This document shows positions 44,816 through 57,930 of a DNA stretch of 64,000 bases, piece by piece (within the stretch, counting starts at the first letter, position 1; each line of letters begins with the position of its first letter). The notes under the pieces are model-generated. The model saw nothing but the letters and a program-made list of their open reading frames with translations, was not told the origin of the DNA and did not search any database. A program made the translations under genes and the position numbers. The DNA is from Nectonema munidae (lineage: Eukaryota; Nematomorpha; Nectonematoida; Nectonematidae), in the NCBI GenBank assembly GCA_030549495.1, contig JAUIRK010000343.1, positions 1 to 64,000 of the forward strand, in the 5' to 3' direction.

Positions 44816-45016
44816 TTTAATTACTTTACTCTTTGGATCAGGGCCTTTTTTATGATTAACAGTGGTTGAATTCAACAATAGGCAATCTAACGGTAGTAGT
44901 TTGTAGGAATAGTTGGGTAGGTTGTTAGTTAATTCAACTAACATTGAAGTCCCTAACTAACTATTCCCATAGAACTACTTTAGTATAAGTATTTTTCATA
45001 TTAATTGATATAAGAG

Positions 45017-45197
45017 AAAGTATGGGGAGTCTGAAGATAAATATGCGACTCCGATTCTGACAATTGCTACTTGCACAATCCGACTATGACCCTACTCAAA
45101 GTAATATTTAATACTAAAGAATAACCACGCGACTCACAAATTTTATTACATACCGACTCTTACTCCTACTCATATCGACGCCGACTCCTCACCCCTG
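45017..45197. mobile_element. hAT MITE (181 bp) with perfect 8-bp duplication
   Basis: The right end in reverse complement is CAGGGGTGAGGAGTCGG. The left end AAAGTATGGGGAGTCTG matches it at 11 of 17 bases. Both flanks are TATAAGAG (45009-45016 and 45198-45205). Non-coding. Confidence 0.75.
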
Positions 45198-45205
45198 TAT
45201 AAGAG

Positions 45206-47491
45206 ATAATCTAAAGATGCTTCAAACGAATATTTCCCACCTAAATTCCACCACCCAGACCTTTCTAATAAAATAAAGGCATATTACTTATCTTTGTTAT
45301 AAAAATGACACAACAAAAAATTTTAAATACGTGTAATTAAGCAAGAATACTTTAAATAGAATATTATGTATGCATTTGATTGCAATTATTATCATCAATC
45401 ATTGTCTACTTGAAAAAGAGCCAATGAGTTCACGGTAAGATTACAAAATTTTCTTCCTCAATATCGAGCACCCATTTTAATTCCTTGGTGACGGATCCTT
45501 ATGTTTTCCGATATAAGTTTGTCATTCGTCAACCTACGACCTAGGCAAGTTATGACTGTTCGAAAATGCGATAATGCTTGTATGTTAAGCGATGCCGCGC
45601 TTGATAGTGTTGCGACCGTTGAGTACTGCGCACTAAAGTTATTTCCCAGTCTGCCTGAATGCTAAGAACCCCGGAACTACGTTGTCGTTCACCAAATCAA
45701 TTGTAATATGGGATATGCTTGCCTCAAACCTGTAAAATATAAAATAGTGTGGTCTAGTGTTGATAATTGCCGAGTAATGAATATAGTCCCAACATCGAAC
45801 CAAATCGCCTTTCGACTGGTCGGTCAAAACTAATCGCACTTGTATGTATTATAGTCTTTTTCGAAATGGACTAAGTACCTGATTTTTGAAGTGCTCAAGA
45901 AAGCCATCTTACTTTTGATCATTTCAAAAATTCTCCTAACGGCCTCCTTTTCAATTGGTCCTTCCCTTGAACTCTACCCTAACTAATCTCCACGAATAAA
46001 CCTTCATAGTATATGGAGTCAACGCTCACACAAAATTTTATTTAGCCTAGTAGTTTTTGTTTGCATTGTCGTCGTTAAGGGATTTAAACTCAAAAATATG
46101 CTTTCATCTTCTCTTTATGTGTTCATTGAAGAGTTGCTGCATGCCTTATCAAAAGCCGACCTTGACAACTAACACGTACTGACGACTCGCATTGCCTTTG
46201 TAATTGCAAGTGTAAGAAGGATTTGAGTGAGAAGAAGAGAAAACACTGTTCTTCCAGATACGTAATAAGAGGCTTTTATCATGAATGTGTTAATGCTAAA
46301 TTAGTATGTTGCCTGCTTTATTATCATTACTCCTACTACTCTTGCATCGTTTTTGTTGAATGTGATGAAGTTTCATTGTTTATGCTCTTATCTCCTTTAT
46401 TGCATTCAATAGAATGCTAAAAAACAAAAATGAAGATCTCAATCACAAAGCTAATCCTCTTATATATATTATATTCTAATCTCTGTCTCCATTAGTCCAC
46501 TTTGAGTAAAGAGTTTTAATCGTGCCTTGTGACAACATTCCATTTAATATTCTCTATTTATTTTAATGACGCCACGCATCTTTAGTGAAAATCGAATGAA
46601 TGAAAAACACTTGCATTACTATTGACGAATAAGAAGAATGCCACCCCCAGCAATGACTCGATCTTTCCAGTGTTCCCGCAGAAGTAGTAGTTTCAGCACA
46701 AAATGCATTTAAGCCTTCTCGTTCGATTTGTTCTTACCAAAAATATTTTTAATCAAGTCCAACTCCGACTTCATTCCATCATATTATGCTCATTACTATT
46801 GGTGAGCGCAGGGTAGCGTGCTTTCATTTAGAATGAACAATTCTACCACTTGAATATAAGTTTAAGAAAATAGAGTTTAAGACTGGATTCCAACTAAAGA
46901 CATCGTAGTACCAATGCCAGCTAGACAAACTTATTCACGCGCTAATTGTAAAGATTCATAGACGGAATCTGCAAACTACCACATATATATTCTTTCATAT
47001 GTAAAATGTAAAAATAATTGCTTACGATCACCGAAAAGAGTTAGAAATTTTTGAAATAGTGTCTTTTTACATCACGAAGTGATTTAGAACTCGTCAGAAA
47101 AACAATGATTAAGTTTGTAGTATTTTTCCATTCACGCAAACATATTTCGGGAAACATAGTAGTTACTAGAGTCCTGTGCTAGCGGGGAAGCACGCGTGGT
47201 TGTGATGCATGGTTTACCTGATTGGTGCAAATGTCACTCAAAATTTTTGTTACCTCCTTCAATGGTTGTTCAAAAATTAAAATGTATACTGTGTTATGCT
47301 ACTATTGCAGCTAATGAGGGAGATTTAAGTTTAGCTAGATACATACATAGTCAATGAAAGAGGAGAAGTTTTGAAACCTTCCTACGTGAATAAATATTGT
47401 GCTGATGATCACTTAGTTGATAAAAATAATAAAAAAATTAATTGTCATCATGCAAAAGTTGCACTGCTTTTTGTACTCAAGTTTTACTTAT
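45206..47491. other. Unassigned, partly less AT-rich region
   Basis: About 45420-46250 and 46560-47250 have visibly more even composition and fewer A/T runs than the rest. Frames at 45639-45839 and 46223-46420 match nothing I know. I searched by eye for the missing ILRUN exon (G-D-x-IWV block) and did not find it. It could be a long intron. Confidence 0.4.
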
Positions 47492-47633
47492 TTAAAGCTC
47501 TGAAATTCGAGAAGGCTTCATAGCTTCATTAGAAAGCGATATGTGACATAAAAGACAGAAAGGCAATCTTTCATCTGAAGAATTTGGTATGAACAGAGAA
47601 GCAAGATAGTCATTTGAATACTGTCTGCAATGT
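47492..47633 (-). pseudogene. BED zinc-finger fragment of a ZBED/SCAND3-like hAT
   Basis: The minus-strand frame ends with CRQYSNDYLASLFIPNSSDE, then RLPFCLLCHISLSNEAMKPS and RISEL. This is the Y-x-x-x-YL-x-x-GF...C-x-x-C...NEAMKP-S start of ZBED8/SCAND3-type proteins. The paired histidines of the finger are lost, and no downstream transposase is readable. The upstream part of the frame is AT-rich noise. Confidence 0.7.
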
Positions 47634-50200
47634 TTCTTTTTATAATGTTTGCCATGCGTTTTAAGATGTAAGCAGATAAATATTTCTAAATTAAATACAA
47701 ATTTAAAAAAAGTAAAAAAATAAATAAAGAATGAGTGAAAAAGCATGTAATGACTTGGATTTTTTTCAAGATTTAAGTTTTGAGGGTAAAAAATTAAGAA
47801 AAATATTTTTGGAACATCTTGATAAAAGACTGCCTTATCCTTCTGCAAAAGTTTTTAAACCTACTTCAAAAAAATGTTAAGTCTTTTCCATTTATCAATT
47901 GATTACACTATGTAACAAAAATGTTTCTATAAATCGTTATCTATTTCTTGTATAAATCTAATCTACTGAATACGATCGGGGTGTTTATTTTTTTGTAACA
48001 TCGTTATTTTTATCATTTTTGATTTATCCAATTTTAGGCAAACTTCGTTTTTTGCGACGTTCACACACGTTTCCATCTTTTAAGATTAGAAAATTAATTA
48101 TACTGAAAATGGCTAAAAGACAATATTAGCTACAAATTAGACATTTTTTGGAATATATTGGCCAAAAGCAAGCAAAATTCATTTTAACTGCTATAAAATA
48201 TTAAAACGCATATGAAGAATATTTTGGTGAAAATCAGAAACCAGGATAAGATGCCGATTCCTTATGTAATCTGTGGTTCTTGTAAGTCAACTCTACAGAG
48301 ATGTAACCACAAAATGAATTTGGATCGGCGATGATTCGCAAATTCCAGCATGTTCAATATAGAAATTTACATATCATTTTGATATTCCGGATAACGATGA
48401 TAACTGGAACTAAAAAATGATGTAAACTTCATTTCTACACTAAAAAGAGCTTTATGACCAGGGATTGATATAAAACTTACTAAAACACGAATAGAGTTGT
48501 TTGCATCAAAGTGAAAAAATGAAATTTGCTGACCACAAGTGTAATGAGTTTTAAGTACCGAGCATGACAGAAAGGATTTTCACATTGCAGACTTCCAAAG
48601 TCTGCGCAAATATAAAAGGTTTAATTGAAGAATTAGTTTAAAAAGATCCGCCCGATCAATAGTGTCGTTCATTGATTCGGTAGCAAAGAGTGAATGACCA
48701 GAAAAGTAATTTCTTCAGGCTGGTGTCCGTAAAATATAAATCACGGTTCTCATGTCTCTAGCAAAAAACTGTCTCTTCCTTCTCGTCACCTCCCATTGAA
48801 GGAAGCCTCTCATTAATATTTCGATGCAGAAGCAGGTAGAAGTTTTCCCAAGATGTCAAGCAAAAGAATCTGTTGGTGCGTTTGTTAAAAATTTGCTAAA
48901 CTTTAAAATAATTTTATAAATATATTGGTTGTTATTTGAAAGTTCATTTTAGAAAAAATGTTTTCACGCTTTAATTTATTTCTAGATGCACCCTTGAGAC
49001 GTAATATCATTTCTGATTTTTTAGTTTTGTCAGCAATAATACAAAAAATGTGTTTTTGTACTTTTTTTTATAAATATTGAAGACATACAAAAAATAGCGC
49101 AAATTTTGAAATTAGCACATCAAACATCATAAAATCAGTGAAATTCATAATGAAACAAAAAATTCGTTAAAATTTGTAACCCAGTGCTATATGTTTTACC
49201 TTTATTATTAATAAAATTTTCAGCTATGTCTAAATTACAGTTTATTCGATGAGTTTTATGATGCTTTAAAGTAAAAAATTTTTGTACTTGCAACATAGTT
49301 GGGGAACACGTAAACTCTGATGTCAAGATTAATGGAAATTATCAAAAGTATGAGAAGACGAAGATGTTGCCATGATTTAGGTTTTTGTATAGCAAAAATT
49401 TCGCGTTTTCAGGAATCTTAAGTAACTACCCATTTTATCCTTATGATTAAAATTGAGAGACAAATCAAATTAACAGGTTATCGACCACAGTCGACATATA
49501 TCGACTTTGCAAAAATAAAATCGTCTGTGTTTATCAATGCTCTTTAATACAAATCTTCTGCTTTACATTAGATATCGTCTGATTATTCTGGTCGTTAACG
49601 GGTTAACTCACGATAAAAATTATTGCAAAAATATTTATATATTTTATGCGCGCAAAAATTATTAAGACATGTGTATCAAGACAGAATAGTCATGATCATA
49701 TACGTCTGTTCATTTAACATGTAAAGGATCAGCTGACTACATAAAACTGACACTGTTTTTTTTAAATTTAAAAAAAAAATTAAGCTTCGGTTAGCGCAAG
49801 CTTTGAATATCTTTAAATACTGGGATGAGTTTTTATGATTTTAATTTATCAAAAATTTACTAACATACTTTTAATTAACAATGTTAACTCCTAAAAACGT
49901 TAATTTTTGGCGATGCACTGTTGAAAAAGCTTAACTGAAACACTGCATAGCTTATAAAATTGGCTTCGTTCTAGCTAGTTTAATGTTAGTTATCTAAATT
50001 CTAAGAGTTTAAAATTTTCGCATCATACAAAAACCATGACTACAACCTGTTTTGGCATGTCAATTCTGCATTTGGAAATTTACAGTTAAACTCTAGAATC
50101 TTAATCCGAATGGGTTGAAAAATATTATAAAATTCATTATTATTCATCTAGTGTTAGTTGTAAAATTCTAGAATTTAACTATATAATTTCAAAGTGTATA
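47634..50200. other. AT-rich, no gene seen
   Basis: No supported gene, RNA or repeat. Several short open frames (for example 49135-49326) have background composition. Confidence 0.4.
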
Positions 50201-50204
50201 CCTT

Positions 50205-50288
50205 TTCAAATTCCAATTGGTACTAAGCAAGTTCAAATTGGCACTAAACAAATTCAAATGGGCACTAAGATAATTCAAATTCAAATGA
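50205..50288. repeat. Short minisatellite, about four units of 20-22 bp
   Basis: Repeats of CAAATTGGCACTAAACAAATT type, changing gradually along the run. Confidence 0.75.
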
Positions 50289-50654
50289 AATAAACCAAAT
50301 AATCTTATATTTAATAAAAATAATAAAAAATACATCAGCAATCCTTGAATTTTTGCTATTGATTTATTGCAATGAACCAGACTACTAAAAATATTTTTTT
50401 TTCCAAATCACGAAGTCTGAATTCATATCTTGGCAATTCAGAAACTTTTTCCTCTTCTAAAAGGAACGGCATTTTTTCAGCAAGTTTTTGTTTCACTTCA
50501 TTTTTAATAATTACCCGTGTGTTTTCTATAGGATTCAACAATGGACTATAAAGTCATAGTTTGAAAATGTGAAAATCTTTGGACATATTAAAATTCAATA
50601 TATATTTATATCTCTCATAAACTGTACGGTTGAACGCGGGTAGACAACTTGAGT

Positions 50655-50935
50655 GTCATCTCCAACCTGTATACTACGATGGTTTCTATTCCATGTACAA
50701 ATGCCTAGGGAGACAATGTTCAACTTTCTGTTCATATTTTGCTAGATGTAAGATTTGATATACCTCATTCGGGGAGACGATGCTACGTAAGTTATTACCT
50801 ATATACATACTACGATGGTTCATCTCCAACCTGTATACTGCGATGGTTCATCTCCAACCTGTCTGTTCACATTTGCTAGATGTAAGATTTGATATTCCTC
50901 ATTCGGGGAGACGATGTTACATAAGTTATTACGTA
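50655..50935 (+). repeat. Local duplication around CATCTCCAACCTGTATACT
   Basis: The word CATCTCCAACCTGT occurs three times (about 50659, 50821, 50849). A longer block GCTAGATGTAAGATTTGATA..CTCATTCGGGGAGACGATG occurs twice (about 50741-50790 and 50873-50922). Frames at 50780-50962 and 50820-51005 are products of this. Confidence 0.8.
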
Positions 50936-53628
50936 TATTTTGCAATTTTTTCACGATATTAAATAATGTATCTGTCAAATAATCAAAATAAAATTCTGTA
51001 ATCAAAGAATCGAAAAATATTCCCTAAAAATACTTTATAATTTGTTTATTGGATATTTCTAAGGAAGAATATGTCAAACATCACAGCACAAACATATGCA
51101 AATAAGTATTACGTACAAGTACTAAAACATGATGTTCATTTGTATACGCGTGTCACAATTTTAATTAACACCATCTGATGAAATGGATTGTATTTGTTTC
51201 TATAATTTAATTTATCCTCATCTAACATATTAATTAGTATTGTGTATGTTGCAGATTTTGCATTGTTTTATGTAAGCCTCAACTTTTCTTTAATTATAAC
51301 TTATTTTTTCCTTTTTTCTCCTAGTTATTTATGTCACAGATGTTACTTAGTACATACAGTTTGGCTATATGTTTATTTAGGGACTTTGATTATTTCATAA
51401 TCTTATAATAAATTTTCTTAATAGTGATGAGATATTATCATTGGCTTTAATTAACTAGTGATCCAATTATTTCATTGTACTGCACACACAGTAAGGAACT
51501 GAAGCTTTTCGAAACCTAAAAATGTTTTAACAAGGAACTGGAAAATTAATCTATTTTTGTATACTTTTTAGTGGTTTTTAATTGGAAGAGTTATAAGCGC
51601 TGTTTTCTCTTTCCTAAAAAATAATATATATAAAAAAACAACCTAAATTTTATAAATTAAATTTTGATCCAAATAATTTATGCCTCAAAATTATCTTGTT
51701 TTAAAGTTTTATTATTTACTTTTTTAAGTTTTTCTTTTTTTTCAAAATTTCAAAAACGTTTCATTTTTGGAAACGTTTGAGAGTAAAGGTACAGTTGAAA
51801 ATGTATTATTTGTCACTTGGTTCACACACTAGCAAAACAAATTATGACATTAATACTCGAATGCCTGTTTCAGATTCAATAAGTAGCTTATATTTGCCTG
51901 ATTTTGTGCGGAAGGCGATCCATTAAAGTAGTGCATAAAGTAAACAGAGAAAGAGTAGACAATTTGTTGGGCACAAAGTTTTAAAAACAAATGAATTTCC
52001 GCTGATTAAATCCGCTTTTTCAAACATAACGCGGAGAAACAAAGGAGGTTAGTGTCGTAGGTCGTAAACGATGTAATGTACTTTACTTAATTACATTGAA
52101 ACGTGCGATAAGCATTTTTATCTTCTAACGTCATTAATATATTTTATAAAACGGGTTTAAAGCGATTAAGTTGGAGTGAGAGCTCGCGAATTTTAACGAA
52201 GATGGAGGCCGCATCGGAGTTTTTAAATTTCAGATCTTGTAGTTACAAAGTCACAGCTCCATTGCTTTTTTTAAATCACTCTTTATAAGTTTACATATAT
52301 TTACTTTGTTTGTAACTAAATATTGAAGTATTTTTCAAAATAGCATTGAAATTGGATAGAATCCTGAGCGCATTCGATAGGTGGAAGCGTCGGTATTGAT
52401 ATTTCGGGTCTTGAAATCCATATCTCTCAATTTCTCGAGGATAATTTTTCTCCTGGATGCGATTGCGATTGAGTCAAAATCTGAAAAGGATTTTTTGAAA
52501 GGGTTCTTCAAAAGGATGAATTAACTTTTTGAAAAACGCTTTATTCTTCTTCTTATTATTTATTTTTATTATCATATTTATATTAAACTACGAATTTTCC
52601 AAAGCCCAGTGATTTTATGATAAGTTTGGCTGTCTAGAATTCAAAAGAAATGATTTGACAATGATTTTAAATTTTATCGGATTTAATCTCACAATTTAGT
52701 TTTTATTTATGCGCCTTAGTTAATTTTTCTTCTAACTTTCTGTGCTTGAATATTTTTTTCACTATTTTTTTTGCAAATACTATCATATCAAATTTTTTTC
52801 TTTTTAGAAGTTATATGGATAATTATTTATGTTAAAAATGGTCAGTTGGAAGATCTTGAAAATCAAATATCTATGATAAGTACGAACTAAAACTTTTTTT
52901 GAACATCAAATGTTTTATGTCCCCTCTCATTTGTAATAACGTATGCTAAAGGGTTCTAATTTTTTGAGTAAGGCGCTAGTGATGATGTACATACAGATTT
53001 GATCGGCATCAGTATCTGCTTTTATGTGTGATCGATGTTGTCACCGTAATTTTTTTATTGTTAACCGATTACGCGATTTTAACAGCCTTTTTGGCCCTTC
53101 CTCTCAACTTCTGAATATCTATATTCCTACTTTATAACAGGGTTTCAACTTCCCTAATTTGTTTTAGTCGTAGTGGATAAGTTTATTTTCCTAGAAGAAA
53201 CAAATTAGAAGGAATCCTGAGTGAAAGCTAATGCTTCTACATTTCAATTTAATATCTAATTTTACACATGGAAGTTTTTTTATTTTTCAATAAATTTTGT
53301 AATTTAATAAAGGCTTCCATTTTGTCGTTTAAAAGCTTTTAATACAAAATAATTTTAAAATTTATATGCCTAAACATTTTCTTAGTATTCTTGTTGGTTA
53401 AGCATCGGTATTAACATTTTAAAATGTAACCGGTATCGGGAACGGCATCGGTGAAAAAATTGAGATTGGTACATTAGGCTGACTATATTAAGATTGTTTG
53501 TCAAAAAACACACTTTCAAATTTATGTTATATAATTGAGTACATTTATTTCGTTCTTTTACTCTTCATAGACACCAAATTTGAATTTTATTTGTTATGTT
53601 TAATCATATGTATGATACCTTAATAATA
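50936..53628. other. AT-rich, no gene seen
   Basis: Mostly AT-rich. The part at 52140-52500 is less AT-rich with an ATGGAGGCCGCATCGGAG start-like word at 52202, but it opens only 28 codons and matches nothing I know. Confidence 0.4.
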
Positions 53629-53792
53629 GGGGCGTTAGTAGGGTTGGTTAGATGCTGGATTCGATAACTCAAGGTCTTGGGTTCGATCCCGCATCAAGTC
53701 TGCTTTCCTCATAGTTCGATACAAGCGGCGCAATTGTGCCTTCTCGATGAAAACGCCCTACGGTACCTTTATCTTTACCTTAAAAAAGTGGG
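53629..53792 (+). repeat. tRNA-derived SINE (family B), best copy
   Basis: Head GGGTTGGTTAGATGCTGGAT, B box GGGTTCGATCCC, body TCATAGTTCGATACAAGCGG, then GTGCCTTCTCGATGAAAACG and a tail TACCTTTATCTTTACCTTA. The CTTTAC-type tail is common to the family and replaces a poly-A tail. Confidence 0.85.
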
Positions 53793-55590
53793 ATCGTAAA
53801 GTATATCATGATACATTTTTATTTCTGCTTCTCAAATAAATAAAGAATATTCTTACTCACTTATCTTTTTCTAAAAAAGGATCAAAGGAGAGAGAGAGAG
53901 GGCGGACATTGTCGAATTTTGTTCACTTTATTTTTTGCTATATTTAAATTATCTAAAAAGATTTTTACTATTAATAACTATTCCCAGTTCTAGCGGCAAG
54001 GCTGATTCCAGTGTCCTTGGGCTAATATAGAAGCGGTATAAATCTCCAAGCACTTCCAGCACAGGCAGTTTTAAAAAAAAACTTTTATGTTATAATTTGA
54101 TTGGTAAGATACATTTTCCAGCAACTTAACATGGAAGTCGAGTTCGTACCGTTAATATCTTGAAGTTCATTCAAAATGGTATTTTTTATCTTCTAACTAA
54201 AGTTAAATCTGCGTTAGTGCATACCTCTAAAAACAATCAATACATTTTCAAAGTGTCAATTTATCCTTGTAAGTGAGTGTAACCTATTTATAGTGAACAC
54301 TTTTATTCAGTCCCCAGGGCTGTGTCTTCCAACCTTTTTCGAATGGTGGTCACCTTTTGAAAACTTTTGTATCCAGGAAAAAATATAAATGAACTATGGT
54401 ATAGCTTCATAAAAAATTGATTGAAATTGGAAAACATATTTTGATCACTAATTTTCAAATGTTTCTAAATTATTCTGTTAATCTGTTAGTTTAGCTAACC
54501 AATCATCTTTTTAAATACATTTAAAATATCTTAGGAAAATAACTCTCAAAAAAGAAAATGCTTGCGCATGCGTAAGAGTAAAAAGATATTAACTTAAATC
54601 TGCAATACAAAAGAAATTTATTCAATATAATGTTGAAAAATATGTTAGGTTAATCAAAAATACAATTGCTGGCAATGAACAGTAAATGCTTATAAAGTAA
54701 AAATAGGACACCTTTTTGGCATTCAATCTCTCCACCCATTGATGAATTTTTATCACGTCTACACTGTGTTAATTTATTTTTAGATTTAAACACAGAAAGT
54801 AATTGTGAAGTAACGACCACCACCACAATTTCAGATATCACAAGTGAAGCGTATATTTCTGATATTTACTAAATTGAACAAATGTTTTATAATCACTATC
54901 ATTACTATCTTGATTCTTGATCATACGTTTTCACATGTTTACCTTAATATATTCTTACATCCAATGGATAAATTATTACATATATTTATTTATAAATTTT
55001 ATTGATATGTTTTTACTTGTTCAAAATATTAAATTCTATTCCTAATAAATACTCTTCCTAATTTTATTTTTTCTTAATTTTATGCGTTCCTCTTGTCAGA
55101 TTGTATCTATACAAGGATTTTAAGATTCAAGCCACCAACTCACCTTCAAGTTTATATATTGCATTTTCACATTTTTACAGATTTCTTACACTTTTAGTTA
55201 CCCTTTTAACTCTTATTCAAAATAACATTGTACACTACAAACTCTTAAGATTCACGTGATTCATATCAGTGTTCCATCCTACTAGTTATAAATATTTTAT
55301 TCAGTGTAAAATCAATTCTTAGGGTGATTCCTAAGTTTCATTGCTTAATTTAACCCATTTCATCCTAGAAAAGGAGACGGAAGTAAGTGATTTGATATGA
55401 TAGTACCTTAAAATCGCAAAATCATCTGTGTTAGTTAAGATGATGGATGAAATGGATTAAGAATAAACACCCAGTTTTCCTTAGTTCAAGAATATTCAAA
55501 TGTTTTAATTTGCCTTCTAAAGCTTCTTCTTATGAGAATTTCTAAGTCTCCCTTCTTCTTTATGAGGTTCCTCATGATTATCTCTTATAG
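53793..55590. other. No gene seen; possible worn hAT end near 54313
   Basis: AT-rich. CAGGGCTGTGTCTTCCAACC at 54313 resembles a hAT terminus but has no partner. (GA)n at 53887-53901. Confidence 0.4.
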
Positions 55591-55591
55591 T

Positions 55592-55857
55592 AACTCAACA
55601 TCACATGCTTTTCTTTATGAGGTTGGTACTGAGATTTACCGCACGATAAATGAGAGTTTCTTAATTCTTTTCCGCATTTCTCAAGCTAACATTCTTGTCG
55701 ATGATCTTGGGTCCTTTTTTGACGATCAAACTGTTATGGGTCGAACTCGTATGAGGTGTAATATCTCAGAAGAACAACCCCATTCTCCTCTTCAAGGAAT
55801 CCGCTATGAGGCTTTTTCACTGAACACTCCTTTTGCTCATCCTTTCCGAACGGTATG
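55592..55857 (+). CDS. Possible internal host exon, unknown
   Basis: An open stretch with better codon use than its surroundings lies between plausible acceptors (TCTCTTATAG at 55590, or TTTCTTTATGAG at 55621) and a strong donor ACG|GTATGT at 55856. It reads EIYRTINESFLILFRISQAN, then ILVDDLGSFFDDQTVMGRTR and RCNISEEQPHSPLQGIRYEA. I do not recognise it. The LILFRIS..LGSFF run is faintly like the ILRUN strand after the NBR1-like core. Neither acceptor gives the phase needed to join exon 3 directly, so I do not merge them. Confidence 0.35.
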
Positions 55858-56239
55858 TCCAAGTACTTAGTTACTTTGGCCTTAAAGCTAAAAGATTAAT
55901 ATATATGTGTTGACAAATGTAGATTGCTATATTTAACTGCTCATTTTTCTAACAAGGTAATGCTTTTTTACTTACATAGTTCATTCAATTACATCTTTCA
56001 AAGCCAACATTTAAAAATCATTCTACTTCGACTCTTATCGCCCTAATTTTTTAGCAATCAAATTACTACTGTCAACTTTTTCTTACATTTTCACGCATAG
56101 TTTATCCTATATTAGAGGGTACCAAGAGTTTTCCAAATTAGGAATAATTTTCTTTGCATAACTCTTCTCTGAAAACAAACATGAGCTGAAGGCTTGCTAT
56201 AATTAAAAATGCTGTTTTAATGACTTCATTTCGAACATT
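55858..56239. other. No gene seen
   Basis: AT-rich, no recognised feature. Confidence 0.45.
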
Positions 56240-57303
56240 TTTCAAACCATCATTTATGGTTTTCATTTTAAGGCTAGGCGATGAATATCGCACTGGGCAC
56301 TAATTACATCTAGAGATTTTTGCCTAATCATTGTCTAAAAATTAGAACGACAACAAGGAATTTGTAGAGCACGGTCAGTCACACTCCAACTGCACGTTCT
56401 GTCTTAATGCAATGTTGTCAAATATTTCTCTTGCAGTTGTTCTAATGCTAAGGGTTTCGCAAAACAATAAGTTGTCTACTGAATGCTTGCCATATATATG
56501 TTATACGTAAATCTGTCGTTTCATCAAACTGAATTGCAAAAAAGTTGAAAATCGGATTCAGAATCAATAAAACCACTTCTTATATCATATCATCAGACAT
56601 CTCTCTCCTTTTAGTCTTCTATCGGTATCGTTGGATAGGAAGATTTGCTTCAAATTTACAAGTTCAGAACTTCTTAGCAATGTCAACTGTTCTCCTATTT
56701 TGTGGGACTTATTTTGCAAAAAAACATTCCTATGTTATCAAATATAGATTTTTTCATTCGTCCAGCTTGACATTTAAAATGGTCGATAGTTTTGTTTACT
56801 GAACTCTAGTGCAAGCTTCATTTGCAGGACAGTAAACCCAAATTTCAAGTATGAGTCGTCATATTTCATTTTTTAAACCATTAAGAAAATTGCACATTTA
56901 CATCTATAAAAGCAGGCCTGGAAAGCAATAAAAAAGTAAAAATTGTTTAACTCAATTAAAAAACTAATTATTTATTCTTTTAAATATGACTTATTGGCAA
57001 AAATCTCAAATGATCCAATATTGATGCAATATTTTGCTCAAAACGATCCACTCAGTGACCCCTTCTTGGTCCCCCTGGAACTGCTTCTCAATCTTCTAGG
57101 GTACCGCGAATTCCAGTTTGAAAACCACTGAGCTAGAATGTAGTGATGCAATCAGAATTACAAACAAGGTAATTTGACTTGATAAAATTAGTGTAGTTAT
57201 CCACAGTTACGGTAGGATCAAAAATATTTTTTATAATAAATTTTGAAAATTATAAAAAAAGAGTTCCCTCCTTCCCCCAAAATTTGGCGGAAGTGCCTCT
57301 CTG
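56240..57303 (-). pseudogene. Second copy of the ZBED/SCAND3-like hAT relic (partial)
   Basis: Aligns to 23760-24060 (GGTTTTCATTTTAAGGC, AGAGCACGGTCAGT, CAAATATTTCTCTTGCAG) and to 25190-26060 (ATAGGAAGATTTGCTTCAA, TATTCTTTTAAATATGACTTATTGGCAAA, CAGTTTGAAAACCACTGAGC). The right end in reverse complement is CAGAGAGGCACTTCCGCC. The coding part is thoroughly broken and the middle, including the nested fragment of the first copy, is absent. Confidence 0.75.
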
Positions 57304-57930
57304 ATTTTATATATGAATATCCAAATGATTCGCATTCATAAAAAAGAATTTTGAAAAAGATTAATAATAATTTTTAATTAGAAAAATATTTAGAAAATTT
57401 TTTCAAAGTTTTCTATGTTATATTCAAAAACTTTTATACAGGGGTTTAGGCCTGTTTAACCAGATCCGTTTATTGCGGACCTTTTTGGTGCGGCAAACGT
57501 ACGCTTTACTACAAAATGTAGTTTTAATGAATTTAATTGTCAATGAGAGCCAAAATTTATTAATTTATAATAAAAAAAATTGAAAACCTCATTTTTTAAT
57601 TTAAAGTTTTTTCGCAAAATTTCAAAACTAATAAGATTTGAATGAATGAAATAATTTTTTGAAGTGTACGTGTTGCAAACTTGTGTGTGAATACACTTGT
57701 TCGATGGAATTTTCAATCCAACTATTATATTTGATTGATTTATAACTTTGAATGTTAAATCATTGTATCACACGCTATATTATTTATTGATTTTTCTTTA
57801 TTGTTACGTTGTTTCTTTTCTAGAACTATCATTTTTATTTAGATTATTTCATAAGTCCGCACTTCTCTATCGAATATTTAATTATTTCATTCATTTTTTG
57901 AATGAAGCATCAGAAAAAAAACCTCATTTA
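57304..57930. other. No gene seen
   Basis: AT-rich. The end may include the 5' UTR of the piggyBac relic. Confidence 0.4.

Noticed and set aside
48000-48900. Possible large virus-like or Polinton-type element, prompted by an MPIPYVICGSCK-like peptide
   Set aside because: One short weak resemblance only; no terminal repeats, no capsid, integrase or readable polymerase. I do not call it.
52202-52288. ATGGAGGCCGCATCG start in good context as a gene start
   Set aside because: Opens only 28 codons and no matching family or in-phase splice continuation was found.
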